A DNA stretch of 64,000 nt from a virus. Below the pieces are notes generated by a model that saw only the letters and a list, made by a program, of their open reading frames with translations, was not told where the DNA came from and ran no database searches. The position numbers and the translations under genes are program-made. The DNA lies in the IMG/VR virus record IMGVR_UViG_3300033144_006256, positions 20,645-84,644 of that record; one strand, 5' to 3'. This document shows, in pieces, positions 14,849 through 22,097 of the stretch (position 1 is the stretch's first letter; each line of letters opens with the position of its first letter).

Positions 14849-14876
14849 TTGATATTTTTCAGAAATACGGTATAAT
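14849..14876 (+). promoter_or_regulatory. Sigma-70 promoter for small RNA
   Basis: TTGATA 14849-14854, 16 bp, TATAAT 14871-14876; predicted start about 14883, the first base of the RNA closing stem. Confidence 0.8.
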
Positions 14877-14882
14877 AATAGT

Positions 14883-14986
14883 AAGCTTTGCGACATATTA
14901 AAACTATAATAGGTTATAAAAAAAATACCAAATATATATATTTTACAAGAAGCCACTTAGTTGCAAAGCTTAATAGGTGGTTTTTT
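14883..14986 (+). ncRNA. Small RNA with stem interlocked with its terminator
   Basis: AAGCTTTGCGAC 14883-14894 pairs with GTTGCAAAGCTT 14960-14971 (12 bp, one G.U). AAGCCAC 14950-14956 pairs with GTGGTTT 14977-14983 followed by T-tract, forming the terminator. The second strand of the first stem lies in the terminator loop, so the two helices are pseudoknotted or mutually exclusive. A TATAATAGGTTATA palindrome (14905-14918) lies within. No ORF. It is not sequence-related to the 4920 RNA, but has the same plan: promoter, closing stem at +1, terminator at about 105 nt. Confidence 0.65.
14905..14918. promoter_or_regulatory. Palindrome variant TATAATAGGTTATA
   Basis: One-base variant of the dispersed palindrome, located within the first third of the small RNA and about 30 bases after its start. 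Confidence 0.45.
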
Positions 14987-15037
14987 GTTTAAGCTACAAG
15001 ATAAAATCTTGATTAAAAATAGAAAAGTAAAAAAACA

Positions 15038-15370
15038 ATGAATAAAATAAAACTTGATAAAAAAGAAAAGGCATTTAAAAAAAGATTATGTAAAATATCT
15101 GGCATTTTTAGCGATGAATATTCAATTTTTACAGAATTTAATACATTAAAAAATATTTCTTCTAATGATATAATGCATTTGTCATCTGCTGGATTTTTTT
15201 GCTTAGCTGGCGAAGATATGATTAGTCCTTTTAACAATATAGTAGAGGATAATGTTGAAAATTTATTTATAAAATGGATTTTTAGTGGTGATTTAGTAGC
15301 AAGAGATAAAATAGTTGAAATTATAAATAATACAATAATAGAAAAAAAAGGAAAATCATATTTTGCCTAA
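15038..15370 (+). CDS. Hypothetical protein, 110 aa
   Basis: Alpha/beta protein (begins MNKIKLDKKEKAFKKRL; later SSAGFFCLAGEDMISPF). No family recognised. Its last bases contain the TTG start of the next gene. Confidence 0.55.
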   Translation: MNKIKLDKKEKAFKKRLCKISGIFSDEYSIFTEFNTLKNISSNDIMHLSSAGFFCLAGEDMISPFNNIVEDNVENLFIKWIFSGDLVARDKIVEIINNTIIEKKGKSYFA

Positions 15371-15659
15371 AATTAAAAAAACTATTTTAAAAGAAAGTGG
15401 CTATATCTATATTTTAAAAAACAAAGAATTTTATAAAATTGGTAGATCTAAAAATCCTAAGAATAGAATAAAAAGCTATGTCACAGAAAATCCTGATGAA
15501 ATTGAAATAATATTATGTGAATATGTTGATGATTATAAAAAGGCAGAGGAAGAATTGCATATATTATTTAAAGATAAAAAACATAGGGGAGAATGGTTTA
15601 AACTTAATAATGAAGATATAGAACTTATAAAAAATTATATAAATAAAGAAAGGATATAA
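15363..15659 (+). CDS. T5orf172/MUG113-like GIY-YIG superfamily protein
   Basis: 98 residues. YIYILKNKEFYKIGRSKNPK then RIKSYVTENP is the signature of the T5orf172 (Mug113) branch of the GIY-YIG fold, followed by the conserved AEEELHILFKDK helix and GEWFKL. These are small DNA-binding or nuclease-like proteins of phages. Start is TTG at 15363, with AAAGGA about 12 bases upstream, overlapping the previous stop by 8 bases. Confidence 0.7.
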   Translation: MPKIKKTILKESGYIYILKNKEFYKIGRSKNPKNRIKSYVTENPDEIEIILCEYVDDYKKAEEELHILFKDKKHRGEWFKLNNEDIELIKNYINKERI

Positions 15660-15661
15660 TT

Positions 15662-16417
15662 ATGCGAAGCACAAGAAAACAGCCATTTTGTTGGCAAGAG
15701 AAAAAAATAACACGGCTTATAAGAGAACAATATAAAAAATCAATGAGGTCTAAAATGTTGTTACTATATGTTACTATAACTGAGATAGATAGTGATTTTA
15801 ATGGTAAAGATATAAAATACTACACAAAAACAATATCTACATATAGCGGGCTAAGTAAAGATTTCATACCAACAGGATTAAAATATTTAGAAAAGTTAGG
15901 GATAATAATATTAGAAGAAGATAGGGAAAATGGGAAGTTTAAAGGTAAAAGGATAAATTTTACACCTGAGAATGTTGAAGAAATGCCCCGAAAAACCATT
16001 GCCGTAAAACCCACTAACGGTAAACCCCTTAATGAAAAAAACGAACCATCAGAAGATAGTATTATTATAGAAGATAGTAAAGATAAAGAAGATAATATTA
16101 TACAAGCAGAGCTTGTGGATGATAAAAATTCTTCTTCTAAAGAACCAAACCAAATAAATACACTAATAGATAAATTTAAACCGATAAACCCTTCTTGTTA
16201 TAAGTTATTCCCTAATAAAGGTCAGCGTAATGCTTTAGACAGGATGATTAAAAAACACGGCTTTGAAGAACTAAGCAAATTATTAGATGCTTTACCAGAT
16301 ATACTAAGTAAAAAGTATTCCCCAAATATAACAACCCCAGTAGCATTAGAAAATAAATTAGGCGATTTGATGATGTTTATTAAGAAAAATAATAAGAAAG
16401 GATATATAGAAGTATGA
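15662..16417 (+). CDS. Winged-helix replication initiation-type protein
   Basis: 251 residues. The N-terminal 110 residues form a winged helix (SMRSKMLLLYVTITEID, TKTISTYSGLSKDFI, LKYLEKLGIIILEED) like phage replisome organisers. A low-complexity acidic linker (about 120-165) follows, then a C-terminal helical domain (NKGQRNALDRMIKKHG, ALENKLGDLMMFIKK) similar to the C-terminal part of phage DnaD-like or replication proteins. No helicase or polymerase is seen nearby, so it probably recruits host replication enzymes. Stop overlaps the next ATG. Confidence 0.65.
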   Translation: MRSTRKQPFCWQEKKITRLIREQYKKSMRSKMLLLYVTITEIDSDFNGKDIKYYTKTISTYSGLSKDFIPTGLKYLEKLGIIILEEDRENGKFKGKRINFTPENVEEMPRKTIAVKPTNGKPLNEKNEPSEDSIIIEDSKDKEDNIIQAELVDDKNSSSKEPNQINTLIDKFKPINPSCYKLFPNKGQRNALDRMIKKHGFEELSKLLDALPDILSKKYSPNITTPVALENKLGDLMMFIKKNNKKGYIEV

Positions 16418-16749
16418 AAATTTTAAAAATGATGTCTGGAATTGAATTTTTATTAGAAGATGTTGAAGCAGAAAATATAGCAAGAATATTTGGTCAACAA
16501 AAATTAGTTAAACTTAGAAGCGGTGAATATGTTAATACTGCCAGTATAGAAGTTATTAAAGATATAGATACTGTCCCATATTGGGACGGGTATATGCTTG
16601 AACCAGACGGAAGAAGTTTTATTAGAGATGGCGTAAAAGTAAAAATGGAAACTGATACCTTCTCAGAAATTGAATATAAGCCACATCCAAAATATCTTGC
16701 TATGAAAAAACAATTAGATAAAAAACTATCAATGCCTAAAGCTAGGTAA
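16414..16749 (+). CDS. Hypothetical protein, 111 aa
   Basis: Coupled by ATGA to the replication protein. Mostly beta (LVKLRSGEYVNTASIEVI), with a basic C-terminus ending KLSMPKAR. No family recognised; position suggests a replication accessory (inference). Confidence 0.55.
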   Translation: MKILKMMSGIEFLLEDVEAENIARIFGQQKLVKLRSGEYVNTASIEVIKDIDTVPYWDGYMLEPDGRSFIRDGVKVKMETDTFSEIEYKPHPKYLAMKKQLDKKLSMPKAR

Positions 16750-16765
16750 CTAGAAAGCGGTAGAT

Positions 16766-17125
16766 ATGGAAGTTAAAAATTTTTGGGAATATACAGATGA
16801 TGAATTAAGGAAATTATGGGTTGAAAAAAATATTTGGGAATTTGAAAAAAAATATAAAGAACTTTGCAATGGTGATAGAATAATGAACCAAGTTTTAGGA
16901 AGCACATTTAAACCATTAGTAGATTATTGTTTAAAAGAAAAAATAATATCAAAAACAATACAAAATGGAAAAAATTATTATGCTATATATTTGCCAAAAT
17001 TCTTATGGTGGAAAGAAAAATATAATATTATGGCTGAATGCCAAAAAAGAAAAGAAGATAAAAGAAAATATGCAGAAAAACTTGAAAAAGAAAAAAATAA
17101 ACAACTAAATGAAAATAATGTTTGA
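16766..17125 (+). CDS. Hypothetical protein, 119 aa
   Basis: Begins with an aromatic helical part (NFWEYTDDELRKLWVEKNIW) and ends in a highly charged helix (KRKYAEKLEKEKNKQLNEN). The AGAAAGCGG ribosome site is upstream. Unknown family. Confidence 0.55.
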   Translation: MEVKNFWEYTDDELRKLWVEKNIWEFEKKYKELCNGDRIMNQVLGSTFKPLVDYCLKEKIISKTIQNGKNYYAIYLPKFLWWKEKYNIMAECQKRKEDKRKYAEKLEKEKNKQLNENNV

Positions 17126-17606
17126 ACCTAAAATTGAATATTTTGAAAAATTAAATGAAATTAAAAAAAGATACAAAGAATTATGGAAACCAAAAATTGC
17201 CCCGTATAAAATTTATTATTGGTTAAATATTTTTACTCCGATAGAAGAAAATATTTGGAGTGATATAAGATATTTAGGATTGACATTTTATCCACAATAT
17301 CCAGTTGATAAATATTTTATAGATTTTGCCGACCCGATTAAAAAAATAGGCATAGAAGCAGATGGTAAAATACATTTTAATCAATTAGAAAAAGATGAAT
17401 TGCGTGATAAAAAATTAGCTAAATTAGGTTGGGATATTATTAGAATACAAGGTCGCCAAACATATAAAACAATTAAAGATTATTTTCCAGAAGAATATAA
17501 TAAAGAAGATTATGATGAAAAAATAATGGAAGAATATGAAAATGATTGTTCAGAGGGAATACTTAGAAAATTACTAAGAAACTATTATTCTGATAGTAGG
17601 ATATAG
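17109..17606 (+). CDS. DUF559-like PD-(D/E)XK endonuclease
   Basis: 165 residues. The sequence YPQYPVDKYFIDFADP, then IGIEADGKIHF, DELRDKKLAKLGWDIIRI, is the DUF559/Vsr-like nuclease core with Asp in FIDFA and Glu in GIEADG. Such proteins nick or cut DNA in repair or mobile-element contexts. The start overlaps the upstream gene by 17 bases; a second ATG at 17118 is also possible. Confidence 0.7.
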   Translation: MKIMFEPKIEYFEKLNEIKKRYKELWKPKIAPYKIYYWLNIFTPIEENIWSDIRYLGLTFYPQYPVDKYFIDFADPIKKIGIEADGKIHFNQLEKDELRDKKLAKLGWDIIRIQGRQTYKTIKDYFPEEYNKEDYDEKIMEEYENDCSEGILRKLLRNYYSDSRI

Positions 17607-17626
17607 AAATATGCTTTTTAGATAAC

Positions 17627-17654
17627 TTGACATTTTCAGCAGTTGTAGTATAAT
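17627..17654 (+). promoter_or_regulatory. Sigma-70 promoter
   Basis: TTGACA 17627-17632, 16 bp, TATAAT 17649-17654. It lies 7 bases before the small gene at 17661, so that transcript would be nearly leaderless. Confidence 0.8.
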
Positions 17655-17660
17655 AAGAAT

Positions 17661-17805
17661 ATGGATAAAAAAGAAAAATTAAAAAAAATTTGGAAAAGTA
17701 TCGCAAGAAATTATAAGTATAAACAATGAAAAAAATAATATAGAAAACAGATTAAAAATACTAAGAAAAAGATTAAAAGAATTAGGAAAAGAAATAGAAA
17801 GGTAA
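17661..17805 (+). pseudogene. Small coiled-coil gene split at an A8 run
   Basis: From ATG 17661 the frame closes after 22 codons (17729). Removing one A from the A8 run at 17681-17688 gives an open frame to TAA 17803: MDKKEKLKKFGKVSQ followed by a heptad-rich tail ending LKELGKEIER. The stop sits within the ribosome site of the next gene, as for intact neighbours. Same defect type as the metallophosphoesterase. Either 22 aa, a slippage product of 47 aa, or a sequencing indel. Confidence 0.45.
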
Positions 17806-17809
17806 AATT

Positions 17810-18364
17810 ATGAAACTACAAAAATTTCTTAAAAAAGATATACAAGAAGCATTTAACCTTAACCAAGAACTTAAAAAATATGTAGAAGGAACAACACTTT
17901 TCTATCTGCAAACAGGAAGAATATCAAAAATAATTCGCGATAATAAATATTATCTTGCCTTAGATGAAGAATGTAAAACATTTAATCAATACATCGCTAC
18001 ATTAGGAATATCACAAGGGCATATTTATAACTCTATAAGAATTTATGAAAAATGGGTATTAGAATATGGATATAATGTAGACGATTTAGCAGAAGTCCCA
18101 TATTCTAAACTGTTAATGATAAGCCCGATTACAACAGCAGAAAATAAAGATGAAATGCTGGCACAAGCAAAAGTATTATCCAGATCTGATTTAAAACATA
18201 ATATAAGTGGAGAACAAGGGAAAACAGAAGATTGCTATCTTGCTAAAATAAATTTTGAAATAGTATGTGATAAATATCAGAATGGAAATTGCACACTTAG
18301 AAATGAACCTTGTAAACAAGAACAGAAGATTTTAAATATTGTTAATAATAAAGAAATAAAATGA
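17810..18364 (+). CDS. Hypothetical protein with HTH-like N-terminus, 184 aa
   Basis: Residues 30-110 (FYLQTGRISKIIRDNKYYL, TFNQYIATLGISQGHIYN) look like a DNA-binding helical domain of phage DUF3102-type proteins; the C-terminal part has four Cys (CYLAKI, VCDK, GNCTLRNEPC) that may bind metal. A regulator is plausible. RBS AGAAAGG. Coupled by ATGA to the NinG-like gene. Confidence 0.55.
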   Translation: MKLQKFLKKDIQEAFNLNQELKKYVEGTTLFYLQTGRISKIIRDNKYYLALDEECKTFNQYIATLGISQGHIYNSIRIYEKWVLEYGYNVDDLAEVPYSKLLMISPITTAENKDEMLAQAKVLSRSDLKHNISGEQGKTEDCYLAKINFEIVCDKYQNGNCTLRNEPCKQEQKILNIVNNKEIK

Positions 18365-18747
18365 AGAAAAAATTAACAACACAGCAAAAAATAAGAAAGC
18401 TACAAAAAAAGGCAGATAGTTTATATCATCAAATAATTTGTAAAAGATTTCCAAAATGTTTAGTATGCGAAGTTAATGATAGCCAATGTGCTCACCACTT
18501 TGTCAGGAAAAGCCAGTCAGCAGAATTACGCTATAATTTTTCTAATGGGATAAATATCTGTGCAAAATGCCATACACTACATCATAGAACAGGCGATCCT
18601 AGAATACACGATACAATTATAAGAAAAAAAGGCACAAAATGGGCAGATGAACTTTATAAGATTAAAAATAAAGTTAATAAACAATACAAAGGTATTGAAT
18701 ATTACGAAAATATAATTAGTAATTTTGAAAGAATATTAAATGAATAA
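18361..18747 (+). CDS. NinG/Rap-like HNH recombination nuclease
   Basis: 128 residues. CLVCEV and CAKCHTLHH zinc pairs frame an HNH motif (QCAHHFVRKS, FSNGINIC, HHRTGDPRIHD), matching the lambda NinG family, which acts on recombination intermediates. It overlaps the upstream stop by four bases and the next gene by eight. It complements the Rad52 and PD-(D/E)XK genes in the same early block. Confidence 0.75.
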   Translation: MKKKLTTQQKIRKLQKKADSLYHQIICKRFPKCLVCEVNDSQCAHHFVRKSQSAELRYNFSNGINICAKCHTLHHRTGDPRIHDTIIRKKGTKWADELYKIKNKVNKQYKGIEYYENIISNFERILNE

Positions 18748-19054
18748 AGAAAAAGAATTTTTAACTAAAAGAATGATAGGCGAAAAAATAAGCCCTGTTT
18801 TAGAAGAAATAGAAGATGCACTTTGGGGTTTTGAATATAACAAAGCAGGTGAAAAACCAAAATTCACAGAAGCAGGATTTAGAGCAAGTATAAAAATTTT
18901 TATGGCAAACCTTTTAGAAAGAATGTATAATAAACAAGAAAAAGAAAATATGCCACAAAAAGAACGTCAAAAACAAGCAGAATATTTTGGTAAAGAAATA
19001 AGGGAATTAGTTATACTTGCAACTGGCATAGATACGCATAAATTATATAAATAG
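18740..19054 (+). CDS. Hypothetical protein, 104 aa
   Basis: Helical protein (ALWGFEYNKAGEKPKFTEAG, IKIFMANLLERMYNKQ). Overlaps the NinG-like gene by 8 bases. Similar short proteins occur in phage replication-recombination blocks, but no domain is recognised. Confidence 0.5.
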   Translation: MNKEKEFLTKRMIGEKISPVLEEIEDALWGFEYNKAGEKPKFTEAGFRASIKIFMANLLERMYNKQEKENMPQKERQKQAEYFGKEIRELVILATGIDTHKLYK

Positions 19055-19067
19055 AAAGGTAAAAATT

Positions 19068-19409
19068 ATGGTTCATACAGAAGAAAAATGTAGATATTGT
19101 AAATATTTCCATAACCCAGATGGAAAAGTAAAAATACTATATCACGATAATATTTGTTGTGTTGTAGAAGATAAATTTAGAAAGCGATTATTAGTAGTAT
19201 ATAAAAACCATTTCTTAGCTCCACCAATTCAAAAAGATGATATACATATGGTTTTAATCGCAAGAAAATTCGGTGATATAGATCCGAAAAAAGGTAAAAC
19301 AATAAAAGGACACTATATAATTCAAGTAATCCCTGAAAAAGGGAGCGAAGCGGAGGGCAATCTGAAAGGAAAAAAACGTGAAACCAAGAAAATTCAAAAA
19401 GATATGTAA
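19068..19409 (+). CDS. Hypothetical zinc-binding protein, 113 aa
   Basis: Starts with a Cys/His cluster (CRYCKYFH) then VKILYHDNICCVVEDKF and LLVVYKNHF, which loosely recalls the entry of HIT-family proteins, but the HxHxH catalytic motif is absent. The C-terminal tail is lysine-rich. RBS AGAAAGG. Overlaps the next gene by 32 bases. Confidence 0.5.
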   Translation: MVHTEEKCRYCKYFHNPDGKVKILYHDNICCVVEDKFRKRLLVVYKNHFLAPPIQKDDIHMVLIARKFGDIDPKKGKTIKGHYIIQVIPEKGSEAEGNLKGKKRETKKIQKDM

Positions 19410-19641
19410 AGTTTGTAAAAAAATATTTTTAGGAAATTCACCAACAGCTAAATATTGTCAAGAATGCAAATTAACAGCGGTAGAAAATATAAGGCATAAA
19501 CAAAATTTAACTTATTGGGAAGAAAAAGGAAAAATAAGGAATAAGATAGGCAGAAATATGGTTAGAATACTTAGAAATAAAGGGTATGAACACGAACAGA
19601 TGTTGGAATATTGTGAACAAGCAAAAGTTATCAACAGTTGA
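19378..19641 (+). CDS. Four-cysteine zinc-finger protein, GTG start
   Basis: 87 residues. CKVCKKIF and CQECKL form a zinc ribbon, followed by a basic helical region (KIRNKIGRNMVRILRNKGY). Probably nucleic-acid binding. GAAAGGA lies upstream of GTG 19378. It is the last gene before the promoter at 19646. Confidence 0.6.
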   Translation: MKPRKFKKICKVCKKIFLGNSPTAKYCQECKLTAVENIRHKQNLTYWEEKGKIRNKIGRNMVRILRNKGYEHEQMLEYCEQAKVINS

Positions 19642-19645
19642 ACGC

Positions 19646-19673
19646 TTGACATTTATCCTATATATGCTATAAT
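19646..19673 (+). promoter_or_regulatory. Sigma-70 promoter, near-duplicate of 7771
   Basis: TTGACA 19646-19651, 16 bp, TGC-TATAAT 19668-19673. It shares TTGAACGCTTGACATTTAT with the 7771 promoter, beyond the core boxes. Confidence 0.85.
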
Positions 19674-19704
19674 ATAATTATATTATAGAAATATTGAAAA
19701 CCAA

Positions 19705-19787
19705 CCATCCCCCTAACTCTCTACACAACCCCGAGTTTCTACCCTCCTTGAAACTGTGGTAGGTTGTGTGGGGTATTAGGGGGGAGG
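19705..19787 (+). ncRNA. GC-rich structured leader with possible pseudoknot
   Basis: CCCCCTAA 19709-19716 pairs with TTAGGGGG 19776-19783; ACACAACC 19723-19730 with GGTTGTGT 19762-19769; AGTTTC 19734-19739 with GAAACT 19750-19755. The loop TACC 19740-19743 can pair with GGTA 19758-19761, a small pseudoknot. The top loop carries CCTCCTT, complementary to a ribosome site. Very GC-rich for this DNA. The remaining leader up to 19949 has no gene. Confidence 0.6.
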
Positions 19788-19874
19788 AATAAAGCAATGT
19801 GCCTTAAAATAAACTTAATAATTTTATTAAATAACTAAGGATGAACTTTAAATAATTAACTACATCATTTGCAT

Positions 19875-19917
19875 TCTTAGTTGAGGGTGGAACTCTTTTG
19901 CTCATTCTCAACTAAGA
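19875..19917 (+). promoter_or_regulatory. Leader hairpin before 19950
   Basis: TCTTAGTTGAG 19875-19885 pairs with CTCAACTAAGA 19907-19917 (11 bp). Part of the 276-nt untranslated stretch between the 19646 promoter and the gene at 19950. Confidence 0.55.
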
Positions 19918-19949
19918 TTTCAAGTGATTTAATAAATTAAGTAAAAAAT

Positions 19950-20138
19950 ATGGAGAAAAAAGAATTATTAGAAATGAAATTACACGAAGAATGTGTCGTT
20001 AATAAATATTATTCGGTATTAAGAGTTTTTGGAGGATGGATTTATAATCAAATGTTGGAAAATCAAGATGGAATTTGGACTTCCACGTCAACATTTGTCC
20101 CTGAAGTATTAGATTGTGAAGTAATAATGAAAAGTTAA
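19950..20138 (+). CDS. Hypothetical protein, 62 aa
   Basis: Small beta-rich protein (YYSVLRVFGGWIYNQ, WTSTSTFVPEVLDCEVI). Expressed behind a long structured leader, which suggests tight control. Unknown family. Confidence 0.5.
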   Translation: MEKKELLEMKLHEECVVNKYYSVLRVFGGWIYNQMLENQDGIWTSTSTFVPEVLDCEVIMKS

Positions 20139-20175
20139 AAAACCGCCTAAGTTCTTTACAATTAAGGAGGATAAG

Positions 20176-20292
20176 ATGAAAACTTATATTGCTACACTGT
20201 GCTTTATAACTCTTTTAAACTTTTTTATATCAAGGGGGTGTAATAATGAATATAAAAGAAGTTCCGAAAGAAAAAGCAATAAAAAGGTATGA
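20176..20292 (+). CDS. Small hydrophobic peptide, 38 aa
   Basis: AAGGAGG stands 6 bases before ATG. MKTYIATLCFITLLNFFIS is a signal-like or membrane helix, followed by RGC and a basic tail. A Cys after the helix might be lipidated, but the lipobox is poor. Overlaps the next gene in another frame by 47 bases. Confidence 0.4.
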   Translation: MKTYIATLCFITLLNFFISRGCNNEYKRSSERKSNKKV

Positions 20293-20506
20293 GGGTTTTA
20301 TCAGGTTTGTTTTACGAAAACCAAGTAGATATACTAAAGCTAATTTAGCCAGAGCAGACTTATTACGAAGGAATATTTGCAAGAACGGTGGGACTATCAT
20401 AGATGCAGAGAAAGCATATAGAAGAGCAATAGTAAGGATAGATGAAGAAAGGAAACTAAGGGAACAAAGGGTAGCCATAAAACAACAGCAATTAAGAGGG
20501 TGGTAA
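20246..20506 (+). CDS. Hypothetical basic protein, 86 aa
   Basis: Arg/Lys-rich helical protein (ARADLLRRNICKNGGTI, AYRRAIVRIDEERKLREQR). A strong AAGGGGGTG site precedes the ATG. Probably nucleic-acid binding; no family recognised. Confidence 0.55.
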   Translation: MNIKEVPKEKAIKRYEGFIRFVLRKPSRYTKANLARADLLRRNICKNGGTIIDAEKAYRRAIVRIDEERKLREQRVAIKQQQLRGW

Positions 20507-20507
20507 T

Positions 20508-20801
20508 ATGGCAGGCACGCCGAACCAAATTAACGAAAAGCTAAGTAAGCAGATAGAGGAACAGTTTGATACATTTGTTGATAAAGCCACAAAGTTAGGA
20601 ATGATAAGCAAGGTGGTAAATATCCGCAATAAGAAACCGATTGATAAATATACTTATCTAACAGAGCTTTTATTCAGAAATCCAGTATTCATTGATAAAG
20701 ATATGCTCATCTTGATGACCTTAGTAGAACGGCAATGTATCAACTACGGATATGATAGCAAAACACTATCAGAAGCAACGGTAAAGGCAATGAAAATATA
20801 G
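20508..20801 (+). CDS. Hypothetical protein, 97 aa
   Basis: Begins MAGTPNQINEKLSKQIEEQF; helical with KPIDKYTYLTELLFRNPVF. Follows the previous gene by one base, with GAGGGTGG as ribosome site. Unknown family. Confidence 0.55.
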   Translation: MAGTPNQINEKLSKQIEEQFDTFVDKATKLGMISKVVNIRNKKPIDKYTYLTELLFRNPVFIDKDMLILMTLVERQCINYGYDSKTLSEATVKAMKI

Positions 20802-20839
20802 TTGGCAGGTTTCCTCCTCCTTAACCGCCAACCTCAAAA

Positions 20840-20868
20840 GAGCAGACACCTTAGGCAAGTGTCTGCTC
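20840..20868 (+). terminator. Perfect 10-bp hairpin, loop CTTAGGCAA
   Basis: GAGCAGACAC 20840-20849 / GTGTCTGCTC 20859-20868, loop CTTAGGCAA. The same 9-nt loop is at 21385-21393 in a hairpin with another stem. No T-tract follows, so it may be a processing or regulatory hairpin rather than a terminator. Confidence 0.55.
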
Positions 20869-20897
20869 CCACCTTAAATAAATAATAAATAGGAAGT

Positions 20898-21389
20898 ATG
20901 AAGAAATATTTTAAACATTTTTGGACAATCGCAAAACACAAATATTATGTTGGGATAGAATGTTTTAAGGTTGGGCTATATTGGCAAGGGATAATACACG
21001 ATTTTTCAAAGTATAGTTTAACTGAATTTTTTATCTCCGCTAAATATTTTCAAGGAAAAAGTAGTCCGATAGATGCAGAAAGAATTAAAAATGGATATTC
21101 TGTCGCGTGGCTTAACCATAAAGCTAAAAATAAACATCATTTTGTTTATTGGGTTGATTTAGACAGGGGAAAAGCAATCCCTTGTGATATGCCAGATAAG
21201 TATATTTTAGAAATGGCTTGTGATTTTATAGGTGCTGGGAAAGCGTATAACAATGTTTCAAGCGATACAAGCGAACCACTAAAATATTATAACGAAAAAA
21301 TAGACAAGCAATTTATGACCAAAAATACACAAGATAAATTTGAGAAGCTATTACAGAAATATTCTGATACAGGGAGATTAACACCTTAG
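20898..21389 (+). CDS. DUF5662 family protein
   Basis: 163 residues. Clear family signature: GLYWQGIIHDFSKYS, TEFFISAKYFQG, DAERIKNGYSVAWLNHKAK, NKHHFVYWVD, and a MACDFIGAGKAYN helix. The conserved His/Asp residues suggest an HD-like metal-dependent activity, but no reaction is established for the family. It is often found in phage and mobile DNA. Its stop codon lies in the loop of the hairpin at 21372-21405. Confidence 0.8.
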   Translation: MKKYFKHFWTIAKHKYYVGIECFKVGLYWQGIIHDFSKYSLTEFFISAKYFQGKSSPIDAERIKNGYSVAWLNHKAKNKHHFVYWVDLDRGKAIPCDMPDKYILEMACDFIGAGKAYNNVSSDTSEPLKYYNEKIDKQFMTKNTQDKFEKLLQKYSDTGRLTP

Positions 21390-21405
21390 GCAAGCACTCT
21401 CTCCC
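21372..21405 (+). terminator. Hairpin sharing the CTTAGGCAA loop
   Basis: GGGAGA 21372-21377 / TCTCCC 21400-21405 with the CACCTTAGGC-AAG core inside; overlaps the end of the DUF5662 gene. No T-tract. Confidence 0.45.
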
Positions 21406-21428
21406 AATAATAAATTAAATTAAATAAT

Positions 21429-21677
21429 ATGAAGACAATAGCGATTGATGAAGAGGCAATAAAAGGGCTTATAACCAAAAAAGATATAATCGGCGACCTT
21501 TATGCAATTTTACTAATGGTTAGTGGTATGGAGAAAAATCAATTTGTTGGAGGGGGTAGGCTAGAAGAATTAAAAAGTGTAGCTCCTTATCAAATAGCAA
21601 AAAAAATAATGCAATTACAAACTGAGATAGAAACAAAGGTTTTATTAGGTGATACTGAAATAAAAGCGAATAAGTAG
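21429..21677 (+). CDS. Hypothetical protein, 82 aa
   Basis: Begins MKTIAIDEEAIKGL; helical with VGGGRLEELKSV. The upstream bases and first residues resemble those of the gene at 21820, so the two may share an origin. Unknown function. Confidence 0.5.
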   Translation: MKTIAIDEEAIKGLITKKDIIGDLYAILLMVSGMEKNQFVGGGRLEELKSVAPYQIAKKIMQLQTEIETKVLLGDTEIKANK

Positions 21678-21681
21678 TTTC

Positions 21682-21800
21682 ATACGACGGTATGTCTGGT
21701 GCAAACCCAGAGTTCGCTGTCAAGAAACACCTCCACTTTTCCGCTTAAAATACCGGGAAATTAGAGAAAATATTTTGTTGTAAAGTGGACTTTACAAGGA
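21682..21800 (+). promoter_or_regulatory. Chain of hairpins in a gene gap
   Basis: CATAC-GACG-GTATG (21682-21695), TCTGG / CCAGA just after, and a CCACTTT / AAAGTGG pair spanning roughly 21732-21789. Non-coding. No known class recognised. Confidence 0.35.
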
Positions 21801-21819
21801 ATAAATTAAATTAAAAAAT

Positions 21820-21975
21820 ATGAAGACAATAGATATTCCCCACAAAGAAATATGTAGAATGTGGGAAGAAAAATGCAAAGAATTTTCAGATTTGCAGTTA
21901 AAAAATATTGGTTTAAATAAAGAAATTAAAAATCTTAACAGTATAATTCTAAAAATTAGAGGTTTAATAAATTAA
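21820..21975 (+). CDS. Hypothetical protein, 51 aa
   Basis: MKTIDIPHKEICRMWEEKC then a coiled-coil tail. Start context and first residues resemble the gene at 21429. Unknown function. Confidence 0.5.
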   Translation: MKTIDIPHKEICRMWEEKCKEFSDLQLKNIGLNKEIKNLNSIILKIRGLIN

Positions 21976-21986
21976 GGATAAAAAAT

Positions 21987-22067
21987 ATGGAATTATTTGC
22001 ATATATTTTAATAGGAATTGGGATTAGTGTGATATTATATTCTATCAGAATTATAACCAAAAAATGA
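21987..22067 (+). CDS. Very small membrane peptide, 26 aa
   Basis: MELFAYILIGIGISVILYSI and a basic end. One transmembrane helix. AAGGATAAAAAAT-ATG context as in neighbouring genes. Confidence 0.4.
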   Translation: MELFAYILIGIGISVILYSIRIITKK

Positions 22068-22097
22068 ATGAAGATTTAACAAATTAAGATAAAAAAT

